64,000 nucleotides of DNA from Pseudomonas allokribbensis (lineage in GTDB: Bacteria; Pseudomonadota; Gammaproteobacteria; Pseudomonadales; Pseudomonadaceae): the NCBI RefSeq assembly GCF_014863605.1, contig NZ_CP062252.1, positions 5,805,501 to 5,869,500 on the forward strand, read 5' to 3'. The notes beneath the pieces are model-generated. The model was not told where the DNA came from and searched no databases. It saw nothing but the letters and a program-made list of their open reading frames with translations. The position numbers and the translations under genes were made by a program. Position 1 is the first letter of the stretch. Every line of letters begins with the position of its first letter. Shown in pieces: positions 1-8,767 of this stretch.

Positions 1-2
1 GC

Positions 3-530
3 CAGTTGAGCGACAGCAGCCGCCTCGAAGCCTCGCTGTATCGGACAGACCTGGAAGACGCGATCATCTTCGGCAGCAACTCACGCCCGGAAAACGTCGC
101 GTCGGCGCGGATCAACGGCTTTGAGGCAGCGCTGAAACAGGAACTGCTGGGCTGGCAGAGCAACCTCGGCGTCGCAATCATCGATCCCCGCGACCGCGAC
201 ACCGGTCACACCCTGGCGCGCCGTGCACGCCGGACGCTGAGCTGGGATCTGGATCGACAATTCGATCGTCTCGGCCTCGGCGCCAGTTGGCAGGCCGTCA
301 GCAGCAGCTATGACGACCTGAACAATCAACAACCATTGGGTGGTTATGCGCTACTCGGACTGCGCAGCAGTTGGGCGCTGAACCGTGAGATCAAGCTGGA
401 TTTCAAGGTGGATAACCTGCTGGACAAGGGTTACAGCCGAGCGCTGTACAGCCATGACGGCAGTCAGTATGGCTATCGCGAGGAAGGTCGGGCGTTCATG
501 TTCGGAGTGACCTGGACACCGCAGCTGTAG
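3..530 (+). CDS. btuB: TonB-dependent outer-membrane receptor, C-terminal part (probably vitamin B12 receptor BtuB)
   Basis: The reading frame is open from the left edge, so only about 175 C-terminal residues of a beta-barrel are present. The alternating hydrophobic strands, the segment LDFKVDNLLDKGYSRALYSHDG and the terminal aromatic-rich strand (AFMFGVTWTPQL) are typical of TonB-dependent receptors; NLLDKGY is the near-universal penultimate motif. Such receptors import cobalamin or siderophores across the outer membrane using TonB energy. BtuB is preferred because the convergent neighbour, three bases away, encodes a BtuF-like cobalamin-binding protein. The N-terminal TonB box, the plug and any cobalamin riboswitch lie outside the window, so the substrate is inferred from context. 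Confidence 0.8.
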   Translation, partial: QLSDSSRLEASLYRTDLEDAIIFGSNSRPENVASARINGFEAALKQELLGWQSNLGVAIIDPRDRDTGHTLARRARRTLSWDLDRQFDRLGLGASWQAVSSSYDDLNNQQPLGGYALLGLRSSWALNREIKLDFKVDNLLDKGYSRALYSHDGSQYGYREEGRAFMFGVTWTPQL

Positions 531-533
531 CGG

Positions 534-1334
534 TCAACGGTCTGGCGCAATCAGCTGGCAGAGCTTGGCGGTCGCCTCGATCATCTGCCCGCTCGGACGC
601 TCCAGACCTTTGTCCGTGACCAGCAGCAACTGCCTGTGCTTGACTGCTGCCACCTGCGGCCAGGCGTTCCATGCGTTCAGTTGTGACTGGTCGCCGGCCA
701 GAATCACTTCGGGGTCACGCTGTAAAACGGCTTCGATGCTCACCTGCGGCGCCGGCAATGTCAGGTCGGCAAACGCATTGCGTGCACCGCACACTTCAAG
801 CGCATCGCTGATGATCTGCCCGCCACCGACGGTGTACAGCGGCTTGTCCCAGACCTGGTAGAACACCCGCAACGGCGTTTCCCGCCGATAGCGTTGGCGC
901 AGCTCGTCGAGCTTGCGCCGCAACCCAGTCGCCCGCTCAACCCCGCGCTCAGGGCGACCAAGCTGCGCAGCGATGGCTTCGATCTGCGTGATCAACTGTT
1001 CGAAACTGTGGGGTTCGGCAACGAAAGTCGGGATGTTCAGACGCTTGAGCTGATCGCGCTGGGCCGGGCCGACACTGCCGGGCCACAGCAGCAACAAGTC
1101 AGGCTTGAGGCTGAGCAGCCGTTCCATGTCGAGCTGACCATAACGACCCACCGAAGGCACATCCTTGATCGCAGACGGCCGGTCACCGGCATCCAGCACG
1201 CCGACCAACAGATCGGCCGAATCCAGCTCGACGACGATTTCAGACAAGGATGGCGCGAGGCTGACCACTCGCAGAGCGGCCAGGGTTTCACTGCTGACGG
1301 CCAGCAGCAGAACCGCCAGCCAGAGACGGCGCAT
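534..1334 (-). CDS. btuF: Periplasmic cobalamin-binding protein, BtuF-like
   Basis: A 266-residue helical-backbone metal-receptor protein. It starts with a signal peptide ([20 protein letters not shown]) followed by RVVSLAPSLSEI, the first strand of the BtuF/FecB fold, and continues with the KPDLLLLWPG and PTFVAEP segments of the lobe hinge. Such proteins carry corrinoid from the outer-membrane receptor to an inner-membrane importer. The start at 1334 is chosen because it gives a clean signal peptide and its ATG shares one base with the upstream stop (TGATG); the longer open frame adds only a low-complexity tail. It is the last gene of a tightly overlapping ribA-orf-btuF group. No permease or ATPase (BtuCD) is adjacent. 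Confidence 0.85.
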   Translation of the reverse strand: MRRLWLAVLLLAVSSETLAALRVVSLAPSLSEIVVELDSADLLVGVLDAGDRPSAIKDVPSVGRYGQLDMERLLSLKPDLLLLWPGSVGPAQRDQLKRLNIPTFVAEPHSFEQLITQIEAIAAQLGRPERGVERATGLRRKLDELRQRYRRETPLRVFYQVWDKPLYTVGGGQIISDALEVCGARNAFADLTLPAPQVSIEAVLQRDPEVILAGDQSQLNAWNAWPQVAAVKHRQLLLVTDKGLERPSGQMIEATAKLCQLIAPDR

Positions 1335-1753
1335 CAACCGAGTTGACGCGGGATACGGTAGAGGTAGAACAGCACCGCCGTGGACAGCGCCAGCAACATC
1401 AGCGGTACGGCCTCCAGGCCGACGAACACCGCCAGTGCACCGATCCACGCCGGCAACCCCGCCACCAGAAACGCTGTGCGACGACGCGCAGCGAGGGCTA
1501 TCCACGCAGCGGGTTCTTCAGGAGTATCGAGGGCTTTTTGTGTGGCGATCAGCGCATGTTTGTAACGGCCGAAAAACTTCAGGCTGACAAACATCGAGGC
1601 CACACCAGCGATAAACAAGGGCATCGCCAGCACTGGCAGGATGGCTTCGCTCTCGCCGAACACGCCGTTGAGTACAAACAGCGGCACCAGTGCCAGCGCC
1701 AGGTATTTCCACCAGGCGACTGACAGACGGCGCCGCACCTGACCGCGAGTCAC
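1334..1753 (-). CDS. Small inner-membrane protein of unknown function
   Basis: A 139-residue protein with four predicted membrane segments: roughly 13-30, 39-57, 93-113 and 115-132. The loop between the second and third pair is charged ([21 protein letters not shown]). I do not recognise a named family. The start is a GTG at 1753 that overlaps the ribA stop (GTGA), and the stop overlaps the btuF start, so translation of all three genes is probably coupled. The location between riboflavin and cobalamin genes suggests a transport or envelope role, but nothing in the sequence proves it. Confidence 0.8.
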   Translation of the reverse strand: MTRGQVRRRLSVAWWKYLALALVPLFVLNGVFGESEAILPVLAMPLFIAGVASMFVSLKFFGRYKHALIATQKALDTPEEPAAWIALAARRRTAFLVAGLPAWIGALAVFVGLEAVPLMLLALSTAVLFYLYRIPRQLG

Positions 1754-2367
1754 GCCCGGTCTACCTCGCCCTGATGTTCGTTGCCCATCATGTGGTCGAG
1801 TTTGCTGGCTTTGGTCGCCAGGTAGAGTTTGTTGTGCGGGTTGTGGCCTGTGTGCAGCGGCACGCGCTCGGCGACGACGATATTCATGTCGGTCAGGGCT
1901 TTGACCTTGCGCGGGTTGTTGGTCATCAGGCGCAGGGATTTCACGCCCAGATGCTCAAGCATCGGCAGACACATGGCGTAGTCACGCTGGTCGGCGGCAA
2001 AACCCAGACGCTCGTTGGCTTCAACGGTGTCGGCACCGCCGTCCTGCAATTCGTAGGCACGGATCTTGTTCAGCAGGCCAATGCCACGGCCTTCCTGACG
2101 CAGGTACAGCAACACGCCACGACCTTCACGGGCGATCGCCTTGAGGGCGGCCTCCAGTTGCGAGCCGCAGTCGCAACGCTGACTGAACAAGGCATCGCCG
2201 GTCAGGCATTCGGAGTGCAACCGGCCGAGTACCGGGGCACCGTCGGCAATCTCACCCAGGCTCAGCACGACGTGTTCGCGGCCGGTGGCTTCATCGAGAA
2301 AACCGTGCATGGTGAATTGCGCAAAAGGCGTTGGCAGCTTGGAAGCGGCGACAAAAACGACAGGCAC
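1750..2367 (-). CDS. ribA: GTP cyclohydrolase II
   Basis: This enzyme opens GTP to 2,5-diamino-6-ribosylamino-4-pyrimidinone 5'-phosphate, the first committed step of riboflavin synthesis. The 205-residue sequence has the zinc-binding cysteines Cys54, Cys65 and Cys67 ([20 protein letters not shown]) and the catalytic stretch [11 protein letters not shown], both intact. This matters because the second domain of RibBA at 5816-6907 lacks them, so this protein is probably the active cyclohydrolase of the locus. The start is a GTG at 2367, supported by an AGGAG ribosome-binding site eight bases upstream. It heads the ribA-orf-btuF group. Confidence 0.97.
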   Translation of the reverse strand: MPVVFVAASKLPTPFAQFTMHGFLDEATGREHVVLSLGEIADGAPVLGRLHSECLTGDALFSQRCDCGSQLEAALKAIAREGRGVLLYLRQEGRGIGLLNKIRAYELQDGGADTVEANERLGFAADQRDYAMCLPMLEHLGVKSLRLMTNNPRKVKALTDMNIVVAERVPLHTGHNPHNKLYLATKASKLDHMMGNEHQGEVDRA

Positions 2368-2463
2368 CGGTGTGCTCCTGATCTAAAAAGTCTGAAGATT
2401 CGCTGGGCGGCATTGTAACAGCAGGTTCCTGCAGGCGCTTAGGCTGAATTATCGGCCATAACG

Positions 2464-2478
2464 ATCAAAAAGTTTGAT
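2464..2478. repeat. Short inverted repeat upstream of ribA
   Basis: A perfect 6-bp inverted repeat, ATCAAA-aag-TTTGAT, lies in the 133-base space between ribA (leftward) and the end of the binding-protein gene. It could be a weak hairpin ending the upstream transcript or a protein site. No FMN riboswitch consensus is visible in this gap and I could not assign a clear promoter. Confidence 0.3.
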
Positions 2479-2500
2479 AACAGGCCCGACATCATCGCGT

Positions 2501-3238
2501 TTACTCGAACGGATACGGCTGCTTCCAGTGTTCGAAGATCGGTTTCAGCTCGCCGCTTTTCACCAGTTGTTCCATGCGCTGGTCGTAGATCGACATCAGT
2601 GCGCGGGCCTGCGGGGTGTCGGCGAAACCGAGGTACAGCGGCAACTCCGCCAGATGCGAGTAATGGTATTGCGAAGGGTCGGCGGCGTTTCTCACCACCG
2701 CTTCGATTTCCGTCAGCGCATCGATGTAGTAATCCGCCCGCCCCTGCTTGAGCATCGACAGGATTCCGGTGCGGCGTTCGATCTGGTTGAAGCGTTTGAC
2801 GTTCGGCAGGTAGGTTTCATACCGATAACCCCGCACCCAGGCCAGTCGGTACTTGCCAAGGTTCGCCTGGGTCGGCGACGGGTTGCTGGCAAGGCCGAGT
2901 GCGTAGATGTGGTCGGAATCGAAGTTCCATTTCGGGTACAGCACCTGCTCGGCTTCACCGCGATAGGAGCCGACCAGTGCGTCGACTTCCTTCAGTTGCA
3001 CCAGGCCCACCGAACGGGTGTACGGCACGGAGCGGATATCCAGAGTCACGCCGGCCGGCTCGAACACTTTGCGCAACACGTCCCAGCCCAGGCCGTGGCC
3101 ATCGGCAGCGGTGTAGTCTTCCCATTCTTCGCTGGCCAGGTGAATCACCGACGGCGTTGCGTCCTGCGCCTGTGCCACCGCACCGGCCAGCACACCCAGC
3201 AGGGTAAAAAACAGTACCAACAAGCCGCGTCGAGCCAT
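2501..3238 (-). CDS. Periplasmic substrate-binding protein (SBP_bac_3-like), orphan
   Basis: A 245-residue secreted protein: signal peptide MARRGLLVLFFTLLGVLAGAVAQAQ, then a two-lobed polar amino-acid-binding-type domain. Recognisable segments are LASEEWEDYTAADGHGLGWDVL (binding lobe 1), VPYTRSVGLVQLKEVDALVG, and a C-terminal MEQLVKSGELKPIFEHW helix usual in these proteins. No permease or ATPase gene is next to it, so it may feed a distant importer or act as a ligand sensor. Start 3238 is preferred over the in-frame ATG at 3253 because it begins the signal peptide cleanly and has a GAGGG site upstream. It sits between pgpA and ribA on the same strand, 28 bases after pgpA. Confidence 0.8.
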   Translation of the reverse strand: MARRGLLVLFFTLLGVLAGAVAQAQDATPSVIHLASEEWEDYTAADGHGLGWDVLRKVFEPAGVTLDIRSVPYTRSVGLVQLKEVDALVGSYRGEAEQVLYPKWNFDSDHIYALGLASNPSPTQANLGKYRLAWVRGYRYETYLPNVKRFNQIERRTGILSMLKQGRADYYIDALTEIEAVVRNAADPSQYHYSHLAELPLYLGFADTPQARALMSIYDQRMEQLVKSGELKPIFEHWKQPYPFE

Positions 3239-3266
3239 CCCTGTGTCCCTCATCCACGCCTTGAAA

Positions 3267-3770
3267 TCAGGCGAAAATCCACACCAGTCCCTGCATCGCC
3301 AACCAGGCGAACACACCCGCCAGCACGTCGTCGAGCATGATGCCGACGCCGCCATGCACATGCCGGTCGATCCAGCGGATCGGCCATGGCTTGAGGATGT
3401 CGAAGAAGCGGAACATCAAAAACCCGGCGAGCAACCAGTACCAGCCTTCCGGCACCAGCCACAGGGTGATCCACATCCCGACCATTTCGTCCCAGACGAT
3501 GCCTTCGTGGTCGTGTACCCGCAGATCGTCGGCGACCTTGCCGCACAGCCAGAAGCCGAACAGCATGGTGATCCCGAGCATCAGCCAGTAACCCCAGTCG
3601 GGCAACATCTGCCACAACGGAATAAAGGGTAGCGCAACTAACGAGCCCCACGTGCCCGGTGCTTTCGGCAAGGTGCCGGAACCGAAGCCGAACGCGAGGA
3701 AATGCCAGGGGTTGCGCCAGACCGACGGCGGAACGAACTCGCCGGGAACCTGTTTCGGGTGATCTGTCAC
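3267..3770 (-). CDS. pgpA: Phosphatidylglycerophosphatase A
   Basis: This inner-membrane enzyme dephosphorylates phosphatidylglycerophosphate to phosphatidylglycerol. The 167 residues contain the family hallmarks FGSGTLPKAPGTWGS, the acidic VWDEMVGMW motif, FRFFDILKPWPI and a final LDDVLAG segment, plus several hydrophobic membrane helices. It begins with a GTG at 3770 overlapping the thiL stop (GTGA), so it is translationally coupled to thiL. The thiL-pgpA pairing is widespread in Gammaproteobacteria. Confidence 0.97.
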   Translation of the reverse strand: MTDHPKQVPGEFVPPSVWRNPWHFLAFGFGSGTLPKAPGTWGSLVALPFIPLWQMLPDWGYWLMLGITMLFGFWLCGKVADDLRVHDHEGIVWDEMVGMWITLWLVPEGWYWLLAGFLMFRFFDILKPWPIRWIDRHVHGGVGIMLDDVLAGVFAWLAMQGLVWIFA

Positions 3771-4732
3771 GGTGACTCCTGAAAATGTTGATAACCCCGG
3801 ATTTGCGGGGTGATGTCATGCCCTTCGCGATCCAGCAGCACCACGCCCTGCCCCTCGGCCACGCGCCCGATCACATGGATCGGCCAGCCATCGGCCAGCA
3901 GCGCCGGCAATTCGACGGACGGCAAGGTAAAGGCCAGCACGTAATCATCGCCACCGCTCAACGCCGCACGCTCGGCGCCGCGCTGACCGAGAAACGCCAC
4001 CAGCGCCTCCGACAGCGGCACGCGCTCGCGCTCGACTTCGAGGCGAACCTTCGAGGCCAGTGCGATGTGGCCGCAATCGGCGAGCAGGCCATCGGAGATA
4101 TCCAGTGCCGACGTAGCCTTGCCACGCAAGGCCTGACCGAGGGCGAGTTGCGGTTGCGGCGACCAGTAATGATCGAGCAGCGGCTGGGCGATGTCCGGCT
4201 CGGCTTCGCGCTGGCCGAGCACCAGCGGCAAGGCCCCTGCGGCATTGCCCAGTTCGCCGCCGACGCACAGCAGATCGCCCGGCTGCGCGCCGCTGCGGGT
4301 CAGGGCCTTTCCGGCCGGGACGCGACCGAACACGGTGACGGTCAGGCTCAACGGCCCGCGAGTGGTATCGCCGCCAACCAGCGCCACGCTGCAGCTTTGC
4401 GCCATACGGTTCAAACCACGGGCATAGGCTTGCAGCCAATCGGCAGTCACCGTCGGCAAGGTCAGGGCAAGGGTAAAGGCAACGGGCGTGGCGCCCATGG
4501 CAGCCAGATCGCTGACCGCCACGGCCAGCGAGCGCTGACCGAGCAGAAACGGATCGCAGGGATCGGCGAAATGCACGCCGGCCACCAGCGTATCGGTGGA
4601 AATCGCCAGCTGCTCCCCGGAAGGAACCGCCAGCAAGGCGCAGTCGTCGCCGATCCCCAGTGCAACGCCTTCGCCCCCCTGCGCACAAGGCGCGGCGGCG
4701 AAGAAATTGCGGATCAGCTCAAACTCGCCCAT
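3767..4732 (-). CDS. thiL: Thiamine-monophosphate kinase
   Basis: ThiL phosphorylates thiamine monophosphate to the cofactor thiamine diphosphate using ATP. At 321 residues it has normal length. It shows the ATP and metal motifs GIGDDCALL (about residues 27-35), LVGGDTTRGPLSLTVTVFG in mid-protein, LDISDGLLADCGHIA and SGGDDYVLAF near the C-terminus. It lies 18 bases after nusB and overlaps pgpA by four bases, so the three are probably one transcript with the rib genes upstream. Confidence 0.98.
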   Translation of the reverse strand: MGEFELIRNFFAAAPCAQGGEGVALGIGDDCALLAVPSGEQLAISTDTLVAGVHFADPCDPFLLGQRSLAVAVSDLAAMGATPVAFTLALTLPTVTADWLQAYARGLNRMAQSCSVALVGGDTTRGPLSLTVTVFGRVPAGKALTRSGAQPGDLLCVGGELGNAAGALPLVLGQREAEPDIAQPLLDHYWSPQPQLALGQALRGKATSALDISDGLLADCGHIALASKVRLEVERERVPLSEALVAFLGQRGAERAALSGGDDYVLAFTLPSVELPALLADGWPIHVIGRVAEGQGVVLLDREGHDITPQIRGYQHFQESP

Positions 4733-4750
4733 TGCGATATCAAGCGCTGA

Positions 4751-5251
4751 TCAGCGCTTGAACGCCTTGACTTCAGCTTCACGCAGGCGCGGAGCCAGCT
4801 TGTCGAGAACGCCGTTGACGAACTTGTGGCCGTCGGTGGAACCGAACACCTTGGCCAGTTCGATACCTTCGTTGATCACAACGCGGTACGGCACGTCGAC
4901 GCGCTTGAGCAGTTCCCAGGTGGACAGGCGCAGAACCGCCAGTTCAACCGGGTCCAGCTCTTCGATCGCCAGATCCAGGCAAGGCGTGAGCGCGTTGTCG
5001 ATTTCGGTGCGGCTGGCCGGAACCCCGTGCAGGATTTCGCGGAAATACGCGCCATCGACATCGGTAAAATCGTTATCGACCCGGAATTGCGCTTCGATCT
5101 CGTTCAGCGAAGCCTTGGCCATGTGCCATTGATACAGAGCCTGAGTCGCGAGCTGACGGGCTTCGCGGCGCTTGACGCTCTTTGATGGCTTGCCGGCATC
5201 CGCAGGTTTCGGGTCGCGCGGGTTGAAACGATCGCTTTCGTCGCTAATCAC
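4751..5251 (-). CDS. nusB: Transcription antitermination factor NusB
   Basis: NusB binds boxA RNA with NusE (S10, also encoded in this window) and prevents premature termination in rRNA operons. The 166-residue all-helical protein shows the [18 protein letters not shown] first helix and the [33 protein letters not shown] core. The N-terminus has about 25 extra charged residues ahead of the core. The start is a GTG at 5251 that overlaps the ribH stop (GTGA). Placement after ribH is conserved in proteobacteria. Confidence 0.98.
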   Translation of the reverse strand: MISDESDRFNPRDPKPADAGKPSKSVKRREARQLATQALYQWHMAKASLNEIEAQFRVDNDFTDVDGAYFREILHGVPASRTEIDNALTPCLDLAIEELDPVELAVLRLSTWELLKRVDVPYRVVINEGIELAKVFGSTDGHKFVNGVLDKLAPRLREAEVKAFKR

Positions 5252-5724
5252 TTGGCCTCCAACTGCGCCAGCAGGCTGACCATTTCCAGAGCGGACAGGG
5301 CAGCTTCAGCACCTTTGTTGCCGGCCTTGGTGCCGGAACGTTCGATGGCTTGCTCGATGGAATCAACGGTCAGGACGCCGAAAGCGACCGGTACGCCGAA
5401 TTCCATGGACACCTGGGCCAGGCCCTTGGTGCACTCGCCAGCCACGTATTCGAAGTGCGGAGTGCCGCCACGAATGACCGCGCCCAGGGCGATGATTGCT
5501 GCGAACTCGCCTTTCTGGGCGACTTTTTGCGCAACCAGCGGGATTTCGAAGGCGCCAGGTGCGCGGATGATGGTGATGTCGCTTTCGCTCACGCCGTGGC
5601 GAACCAGGGCATCAACTGCACCGCTGACCAGGCTTTCAACCACGAAACTGTTGAAACGGCCTACTACCAAAGCGTAGCGGCCTTTAGGGGCGATGAAGGT
5701 ACCTTCGATGGTCTTCAGGGTCAT
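5248..5724 (-). CDS. ribH: 6,7-dimethyl-8-ribityllumazine synthase
   Basis: Condenses 3,4-dihydroxy-2-butanone 4-phosphate with the pyrimidine intermediate to form the riboflavin precursor lumazine. The 158 residues contain [25 protein letters not shown], the phosphate and catalytic-histidine segment [19 protein letters not shown], and the C-terminal GNKGAEAA motif. Length and motifs are those of the icosahedral-type enzyme. It sits 91 bases after ribBA; that gap holds a GGGACGCG/CGCGTCCC hairpin. Confidence 0.98.
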   Translation of the reverse strand: MTLKTIEGTFIAPKGRYALVVGRFNSFVVESLVSGAVDALVRHGVSESDITIIRAPGAFEIPLVAQKVAQKGEFAAIIALGAVIRGGTPHFEYVAGECTKGLAQVSMEFGVPVAFGVLTVDSIEQAIERSGTKAGNKGAEAALSALEMVSLLAQLEAK

Positions 5725-5746
5725 TCGTCAGATCTCTTAAAGAGCC

Positions 5747-5769
5747 GGGACGCGTCTGTTCCGCGTCCC
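5747..5769 (-). other. Hairpin in the ribBA-ribH gap
   Basis: A perfect 8-bp inverted repeat, GGGACGCG with a seven-base loop and CGCGTCCC, lies between ribBA and ribH. No clean U-tract follows on the minus strand, so I read it as an RNA processing, stability or attenuation element rather than a full terminator. Confidence 0.45.
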
Positions 5770-5815
5770 TCAGTGATTTATTTGCCGCGAATTCGGGTCC
5801 GGAAACAACCGGTCA

Positions 5816-6907
5816 TTATTCGGAGGGCACGTATTCTACAACTTCCAGATCGAAACCGGATATCGCATTAAATTTCATCGGTGCGGACATCAGGCGCATT
5901 TTGCGCACACCGAGGTCACGCAGGATCTGCGAACCGGCACCGACGATGCTGTAGGTGGTCGGTTTTTTCACCGCCGCCTGATCGCCGGTTTCGCGGATAT
6001 GCGCCAGCAACACGTCGCCATCGAGCGGGTGACCGAGCAGCAGCACCACACCGCTGCCGGCCTCGGCAACCGCAGCCATGGCGGCGCGCAGGCTCCAGCG
6101 GCCCGGTTGCTTGACCATCAGCAGGTCGCGCAGCGGGTCCATGTTGTGCACACGAACCAGGGTCGGTTCTTCGGCGCAAACGGTGCCCAGGGTCAGTGCC
6201 ATGTGCACGTCGCCTTCCACGGAATCACGATAGGTCACCAGGTTGAATTGGCCCAGTTCGCTGTCCAGTGGCTGCTCGGCAATCCGCTGAACGGTACGTT
6301 CGTGGATCATCCGGTAGTGAATCAGGTCGGCGATGGTGCCGATCTTGATGTTGTGTTCGGCCGCGAAAGCTTCCAGTTCGGCGCGACGGGACATGGTGCC
6401 GTCGTCGTTCATCACTTCGCAGATCACGCCGCTCGGCTCGAAACCGGCCATGCGTGCCAGGTCGCAAGCCGCTTCGGTGTGACCGGCGCGCGCCAGGGTG
6501 CCACCGGCCTGAGCCATCAGCGGGAAGATGTGGCCCGGGCTGACGATGTCTTCGGCTTTCGCGTCTTTCGCCGCAGCCGCTTGCACGGTGCGTGCGCGGT
6601 CAGCGGCGGAGATGCCGGTAGTCACGCCCTCGGCAGCTTCGATCGACACGGTGAACTTGGTGCCGAAACCGGAACCGTTGCGCGGTGCCATCAGCGGCAG
6701 CTTCAGGGTTTCGCAGCGCTCGCGGCTCATCGGCATGCAGATCAGGCCACGGGCGTGCTTGGCCATGAAATTGATGTGCTCGGCCTTGCAGCATTCGGCG
6801 GCCATGATCAGGTCGCCTTCGTTCTCGCGGTCTTCGTCATCCATGAGGATGACCATCTTGCCTTGGCGGATGTCTTCAACCAGTTCTTCGATGCTATTGA
6901 GCGCCAC
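5816..6907 (-). CDS. ribBA: 3,4-dihydroxy-2-butanone 4-phosphate synthase with degenerate GTP cyclohydrolase II domain
   Basis: The N-terminal domain (about residues 1-200) is an intact DHBP synthase: DDEDRENEGDLIMAAE (about 23-38), HARGLICMPM and GHTEAACDLARMAG, which makes DHBP from ribulose 5-phosphate. The C-terminal domain (about 205-363) has the cyclohydrolase II fold outline (FNLVTYRD, LVRVHNMDPLRDLL) but no cysteine triad and no [11 protein letters not shown] stretch, so it cannot bind the catalytic zinc as usual. GTP cyclohydrolase activity is therefore probably supplied by ribA at 1750-2367. The start is a GTG at 6907 with a GGGGG ribosome-binding site. It lies 16 bases after ribE. 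Confidence 0.97.
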   Translation of the reverse strand: MALNSIEELVEDIRQGKMVILMDDEDRENEGDLIMAAECCKAEHINFMAKHARGLICMPMSRERCETLKLPLMAPRNGSGFGTKFTVSIEAAEGVTTGISAADRARTVQAAAAKDAKAEDIVSPGHIFPLMAQAGGTLARAGHTEAACDLARMAGFEPSGVICEVMNDDGTMSRRAELEAFAAEHNIKIGTIADLIHYRMIHERTVQRIAEQPLDSELGQFNLVTYRDSVEGDVHMALTLGTVCAEEPTLVRVHNMDPLRDLLMVKQPGRWSLRAAMAAVAEAGSGVVLLLGHPLDGDVLLAHIRETGDQAAVKKPTTYSIVGAGSQILRDLGVRKMRLMSAPMKFNAISGFDLEVVEYVPSE

Positions 6908-6923
6908 AAGGCACCCCCTTCAG

Positions 6924-7586
6924 TCAGGATTTGAGGTAGCCGTTGGCGGCCAGAAAGCTTTCAGTGATGCCGCCGGACGTTGGCTCTGCAGCCTTGTCGC
7001 CCAACAGCAGACGCTCCAGATAACGCGCCAGCAAGTCGACTTCCAGGTTCACCCGGCGACCTGGCTTGTAGGACGCCATGATGGTTTCGCTCAAGGTGTG
7101 CGGGATGATCGTCAGCAGGAATTCGGCGCCATCGACCGCGTTCACGGTCAGGCTGGTGCCGTCGACGGTGATCGAGCCTTTGTGGGCGATGTACTTGGCC
7201 AGCTCTTTCGGCGCGCGGATGCGAAATTCCACGGCGCGGGCATTGTCGCTGCGCGAGACCACTTCGCCGACACCGTCGACGTGACCGCTGACCAGATGCC
7301 CGCCGAGACGGGTGGTCGGGGTCAGGGCTTTTTCCAGGTTGACCGGGCTACCGCTCTTCAGGTCATTCATGGCGGTGCAGTCGAGGGTTTCGCGACTGAC
7401 GTCGGCGGCAAAGCCGTCGCCCGGCAGCTCCACAGCGGTCAGGCACACGCCGTTGACCGCGATGCTGTCGCCGAGTTTGACGTCGCTCAGGTCGAGCTTG
7501 CCGGTTTCGACATGCACCCGCACATCACCGCCCTTTGGGGTCAGTGCGCGGATACTGCCGATGGATTCGATGATGCCGGTAAACAT
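6924..7586 (-). CDS. ribE: Riboflavin synthase, alpha subunit
   Basis: Dismutates two lumazine molecules to riboflavin and the pyrimidine precursor. The 220 residues form two homologous lumazine-binding barrels: the first starts MFTGIIESIGSI and contains DSIAVNGVCLTAVE; the second contains HKGSITVDGTSLTVNAVD. The C-terminal helix mediates trimer formation in the family. It is separated from ribD by 47 bases and followed closely by ribBA. Some nomenclatures call this gene ribC. Confidence 0.98.
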   Translation of the reverse strand: MFTGIIESIGSIRALTPKGGDVRVHVETGKLDLSDVKLGDSIAVNGVCLTAVELPGDGFAADVSRETLDCTAMNDLKSGSPVNLEKALTPTTRLGGHLVSGHVDGVGEVVSRSDNARAVEFRIRAPKELAKYIAHKGSITVDGTSLTVNAVDGAEFLLTIIPHTLSETIMASYKPGRRVNLEVDLLARYLERLLLGDKAAEPTSGGITESFLAANGYLKS

Positions 7587-7633
7587 GGGGTTCTCCTTGA
7601 GAACGAAGCCAGCGCTAACGCGATGGCCGGGAA

Positions 7634-8767
7634 TTATACGCTCGCCGATGAGACAGGGATTGCAGTGACTCGCCAGTCATCGCCAACCGCGCGAATTTCA
7701 GTGATTTTCAGTTCCGGCGCATCCTTCATATAGGCTAGCGGCCAGTCCAGCAACGGACGCGCCGTGGAGCCGAGAAACTTGCCGGCGATGAAGATCACGA
7801 ACTCGTCGACCAGACCGAGCTGGGCAAACGCACCGGCCAGTCGCGGACCGGCCTCGACCAGCACTTCGTTGACGCCACGGCTGGCCAGTTCAATCAGCAA
7901 TTGGCGCAGATCGACCTGACCGTCATCACCCGGCACGATCAGGCATTCCGGGCCGTGGGCGTACTGTTCTTCGATGGCCACGCAGGTGGCGACCAGCGCC
8001 GGGCCGGCCTTGAAGAACGGCGCATCCAGCGGTACTCGCAGGCGCCCGTCGATCAGCACGCGCAGCGGCGGACGGCTCAGGGCCAGCGCAGTTTGCTCGG
8101 CATCCAGACCCAGCTCATCGCCGCGCACGGTCAGTCGTGCACCATCGGCCAGCACCGTGTCGGCACCTGTCAGCACCACGCTGGCCTGGGCGCGCAAACG
8201 CTGCACCGCCGAACGCGCGGCAGGCCCGGTGATCCATTGGCTCTCTCCGCTTTCCATCGCTGTGCGGCCGTCGAGGCTCATGGCCAACTTGACCCGCACG
8301 AACGGCAAGCCGTGCTCCATGCGTTTCAGAAAACCTTGATTGAGCTTGCGTGCTTCGGCTTCCAGCACGCCGCTTTCGGTGGCGATGCCGGCATCGGCCA
8401 GACGCTGCAAACCGCGCCCGGCGACTTGCGGATTGGGATCGCGCATTGCCGCGACCACCCGCCCCAAACCGGCATTCACCAGCGCATCGGCGCACGGCGG
8501 TGTACGACCGTGATGGCTGCAAGGTTCGAGAGTGACGTAAGCGGTCGCGCCCCGGGCCAGCTCACCGGCGGCGCGCAGGGCGTGGACTTCGGCGTGGGGT
8601 TCGCCGGCACGCTCATGCCAGCCTTCGCCGACAATCTGCCCGTCGCGCACGATCACGCAGCCGACCCGTGGATTGGGATGGGTCGTGTAATGCCCTTTGC
8701 GCGCCAATTCCAGGGCCCGGGCCATGAAGTGGGCGTCGAGGATGGCCTGTTCGGCGGCGCTGGTCAT
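7634..8767 (-). CDS. ribD: Bifunctional riboflavin deaminase/reductase
   Basis: Performs steps two and three of riboflavin synthesis. The N-terminal deaminase (about residues 10-150) has the zinc site HAEVHAL and the [11 protein letters not shown] segment. The C-terminal NADPH-dependent reductase (about 155-377) has RPFVRVK-like ([15 protein letters not shown]) and [15 protein letters not shown] motifs and the terminal [11 protein letters not shown]. The length, 377 residues, is normal. Its ATG overlaps the nrdR stop (ATGA), indicating translational coupling. Confidence 0.98.
   Translation of the reverse strand: MTSAAEQAILDAHFMARALELARKGHYTTHPNPRVGCVIVRDGQIVGEGWHERAGEPHAEVHALRAAGELARGATAYVTLEPCSHHGRTPPCADALVNAGLGRVVAAMRDPNPQVAGRGLQRLADAGIATESGVLEAEARKLNQGFLKRMEHGLPFVRVKLAMSLDGRTAMESGESQWITGPAARSAVQRLRAQASVVLTGADTVLADGARLTVRGDELGLDAEQTALALSRPPLRVLIDGRLRVPLDAPFFKAGPALVATCVAIEEQYAHGPECLIVPGDDGQVDLRQLLIELASRGVNEVLVEAGPRLAGAFAQLGLVDEFVIFIAGKFLGSTARPLLDWPLAYMKDAPELKITEIRAVGDDWRVTAIPVSSASV

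Noticed and set aside
2368..2500. FMN riboswitch before ribA (also considered between rib genes)
   Set aside because: None of the conserved RFN segments (for example AGGGGC...GATTC-like blocks) could be found in this or the other rib gaps.
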